This document shows, piece after piece, positions 5,812-7,265 of a stretch of DNA of 7,265 nucleotides (position 1 is its first letter; each line of letters begins with the position of its first letter). The notes beneath the pieces are model-generated. The model was not told where the DNA came from. It searched no databases and saw nothing but the letters and a program-made list of their open reading frames with translations. The stretch spans positions 1-7,265 of the forward strand of contig DOTU01000073.1 of assembly GCA_003520965.1 (NCBI GenBank). The letters are read 5' to 3'. Origin of the DNA: Candidatus Zixiibacteriota bacterium. GTDB lineage: Bacteria > Zixibacteria > MSB-5A5 > UBA10806. Both the position numbers and the translations under genes were made by a program.

Positions 5812-7119
5812 TTATCGCAGCTTTCTGATATCTCCATCGTAAGGATAAATGAGTTCATACTCGCCATAACCGTTGAAATCAACAAAGCGAAAGGTGCGTT
5901 TGAGTCCGTAATAATACCATATCTGGTAAGCTTTGGAGTCGATATCAAAAGGGTGCCGTTCGATTTCGTCGGGGGATCCGTATGTTACATAAACCATTCC
6001 CATATCGGTTTTCCAGCCTCCCCGACCGAAATTCCCGAAATTAAGATCTGCGTATCGAATCCGTTTATAATATTCATCCTTCAATTCGTTTTCGGAAGTA
6101 CTGGGCGTTGGGTCTTTCGATTTCCAATATTCATTCCAGAGCTTGAGATGATCCTCAAGTGTTGAATTGAGAAGCTTTTTCCTCTCGTCGGATGTAGCGA
6201 TATAGCGTAATTGCTCCACAGCGGTCTTAAAATCATTTTTAAGCAGCGCCGTTACCGACCAGCCAATCAGAAAATCGCTTCTAAGTTTGGTGTTCACTTT
6301 AGCTCCGGGCGATTTGATCTCAATATCCAGAACATACTCGCCCGGTAACAAACCTTCTACCTTAATTTTCTCAGTCCGGGTCGTGATGGCGCCGGCAGCG
6401 GGAAAAAGGGATGTATCCGAAAGAAGCGGCCTCTCGCCTCTGCCAATATTGTAGGTCACCAGGTAATCGCTGGAAAATTGGGGATTTTTATTATAAATTT
6501 CGTAATACAGCATTATTTCCGGTTGGTCGTCTCCATAGATTCGGGAGACGGATGGGATCATTATCATACCATCTTTGACAAACTCGGAATCGCCGTTAGC
6601 CGGAGTGGCATTACGCAAAAACTCAATAGTGGATAGCGCAACCCGTTCTTTACCAAAATCCTTAAGCTTTATATCAAGCTCTTTGGGCCTGGTTAACTGC
6701 TCGGCGGCATTCGGATCGTTTAAAGTGGCCAGTAGATGGTAATTACCCGGAGCAAGGTGAAATACCACCTTGTTGATGACGAAATCATCTTTTGAAATGG
6801 AGGCCTTGTAATTATCGGCGACAAGGCTGCCGTCGTTGGATAAACCGGTGATCTGCTTGCCCTTTTGGTTGACGGTAATATCGACCGAGTAATCGGCCTT
6901 AAATTTTTCTCCCCATTTCTTATAGGAAAGGCCCGACGAGAAAATTTTGTAATATACTTCAAGAATCATACTATTGGGTATTGTGTCAGTAAAGGCCGCA
7001 TAATCGATATAAAATTGCTGTGGAGCCAGCTCATCTCTGATACCAGGATTATCCTCCGCAAATGCCACTACGGCAAGAGTCAGGACAATTGTGGTTATCA
7101 GTGTAATCGATTTTCGCAT
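5812..7119 (-). CDS. Exported GWxTD-domain protein, first of the tandem pair
   Basis: This 435-residue protein starts with a signal peptide (MRKS, hydrophobic 5-20, likely cleavage after AFA before ED). The ATG at 7119 has AAAGG at 7130-7126 with a 6-nt spacer. Beta-rich regions (about 35-290) contain phrases such as LAPGNYHLLATL and LLPGEYVLDIEI, typical of beta-sandwich domains. The conserved family core follows: LWNEYWKSKDPTPSTSENEL from 327, then GWKTD (368-372), MGMVYVTYGSPDEIERHP and a C-terminal WYYYGL stretch. Family members are known mainly from Acidobacteria, Gemmatimonadetes and FCB-type lineages and have no established biochemical role. It is the paralogue of the next gene and begins a run of three closely spaced genes ending with a phosphatase. 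A permease gene ends 101 nt upstream, so it may be first in its transcript or follow that gene. Confidence 0.9.
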   Translation of the reverse strand: MRKSITLITTIVLTLAVVAFAEDNPGIRDELAPQQFYIDYAAFTDTIPNSMILEVYYKIFSSGLSYKKWGEKFKADYSVDITVNQKGKQITGLSNDGSLVADNYKASISKDDFVINKVVFHLAPGNYHLLATLNDPNAAEQLTRPKELDIKLKDFGKERVALSTIEFLRNATPANGDSEFVKDGMIMIPSVSRIYGDDQPEIMLYYEIYNKNPQFSSDYLVTYNIGRGERPLLSDTSLFPAAGAITTRTEKIKVEGLLPGEYVLDIEIKSPGAKVNTKLRSDFLIGWSVTALLKNDFKTAVEQLRYIATSDERKKLLNSTLEDHLKLWNEYWKSKDPTPSTSENELKDEYYKRIRYADLNFGNFGRGGWKTDMGMVYVTYGSPDEIERHPFDIDSKAYQIWYYYGLKRTFRFVDFNGYGEYELIYPYDGDIRKLR

Positions 7120-7143
7120 AATCTGCCTTTCAATAATCTATCA

Positions 7144-7167
7144 TACCAAGGCGACATTGTGCAAGCA
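7144..7167 (-). promoter_or_regulatory. Weak promoter candidate for the GWxTD operon
   Basis: On the minus strand TTGCAC sits inside the palindrome at 7164-7159 and is followed 18 bp later by TAGATT (7140-7135); an alternative -10, TATGAT preceded by GG, lies at 7146-7141 but has no good -35. Both readings are poor matches and the operon could equally be read through from the permease gene. Confidence 0.22.
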
Positions 7168-7176
7168 CATTCGCCT
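7149..7176. repeat. Nested inverted repeat between the permease and GWxTD genes
   Basis: Outer arms AGGCGA (7149-7154) and TCGCCT (7171-7176) enclose an inner perfect palindrome TGTGC-AA-GCACA (7158-7169). The arms are joined by 3 nt on one side and 1 nt on the other. In RNA it would fold into an 11-bp stem with a small asymmetric bulge but a 2-nt apex that would open. It lies 45 nt after the permease stop and 29 nt before the GWxTD start, with no U-run. It could be an operator, a weak terminator or a leader hairpin. Confidence 0.4.
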
Positions 7177-7220
7177 GTCCATTCGATTAACTTCCCGAAA
7201 CAATCAAATGTTTCTCGCTG

Positions 7221-7265
7221 TCACTCATACCTAAGACATTCAATGGGATCAAGTTTGGAAGCACG
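7221..7265 (-). CDS. C-terminal end of an FtsX/MacB-type ABC transporter permease (partial)
   Basis: The minus-strand frame entering from the right edge reads RASKLDPIECLRYE and then TGA (7223-7221). This ending closely matches the conserved C-terminus of MacB/FtsX-family permeases, where the final cytoplasmic segment commonly reads like ARLDPVEALRYE. These inner-membrane subunits couple ATP hydrolysis by a partner ATPase to export or extraction of envelope substrates. Only 14 codons are visible, so the assignment rests on this one motif. The gene precedes the GWxTD pair by 101 nt in the same direction. Confidence 0.7.
   Translation of the reverse strand, partial: RASKLDPIECLRYE

Overview
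The window reads as one strand of a moderately AT-rich bacterial chromosome. Every gene I can support lies on the minus strand, so transcription runs from high to low coordinates. Two tandem GWxTD-domain proteins, a long LVIVD-repeat beta-propeller protein and a GAF-GAF-SpoIIE phosphatase together suggest an uncultured lineage of the FCB-like or Acidobacteria-like part of the tree (Zixibacteria, KSB1, Latescibacteria, Gemmatimonadetes and Acidobacteria carry such sets). This is inference from gene content; no marker gene is present.

Right part, in transcription order. The last 14 codons and stop of a probable FtsX/MacB-type ABC transporter permease enter from the right edge (7265-7221). A 101-nt gap with a nested inverted repeat follows. 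Next come two paralogous exported GWxTD proteins (7119-5812 and 5809-4406), separated by 2 nt, and 19 nt later a 578-residue cytoplasmic GAF-GAF-SpoIIE phosphatase (4386-2650). The tight spacing makes this one operon, joining two predicted envelope proteins to a signal-responsive PP2C phosphatase.

Middle. A 365-nt non-coding stretch (2285-2649) separates the phosphatase from an ECF-type sigma factor (2284-1709). It holds three copies of an octamer, two of them forming a perfect inverted repeat. Downstream is a good sigma-54 -24/-12 promoter match (TTGGCACG-N4-TTGT). After that comes a predicted leader of about 165 nt with strong, partly mutually exclusive hairpins and an internal imperfect repeat. 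This is the most interesting non-coding region of the window.

Left part. After the sigma factor gene there is a 10-bp hairpin and then a strong sigma-70-like promoter (TTGACG-N17-TATTAT) with a small palindrome in its spacer. It drives a secreted protein built of regular 42-residue LVIVD repeats (1519-1) that runs off the left edge after 11 repeats and the start of a twelfth.

Taken together, the window shows a regulatory and envelope neighbourhood: exported proteins of unknown function, a partner-switching type phosphatase without its usual partners nearby, and an ECF sigma factor without an adjacent anti-sigma factor but with an elaborate control region.
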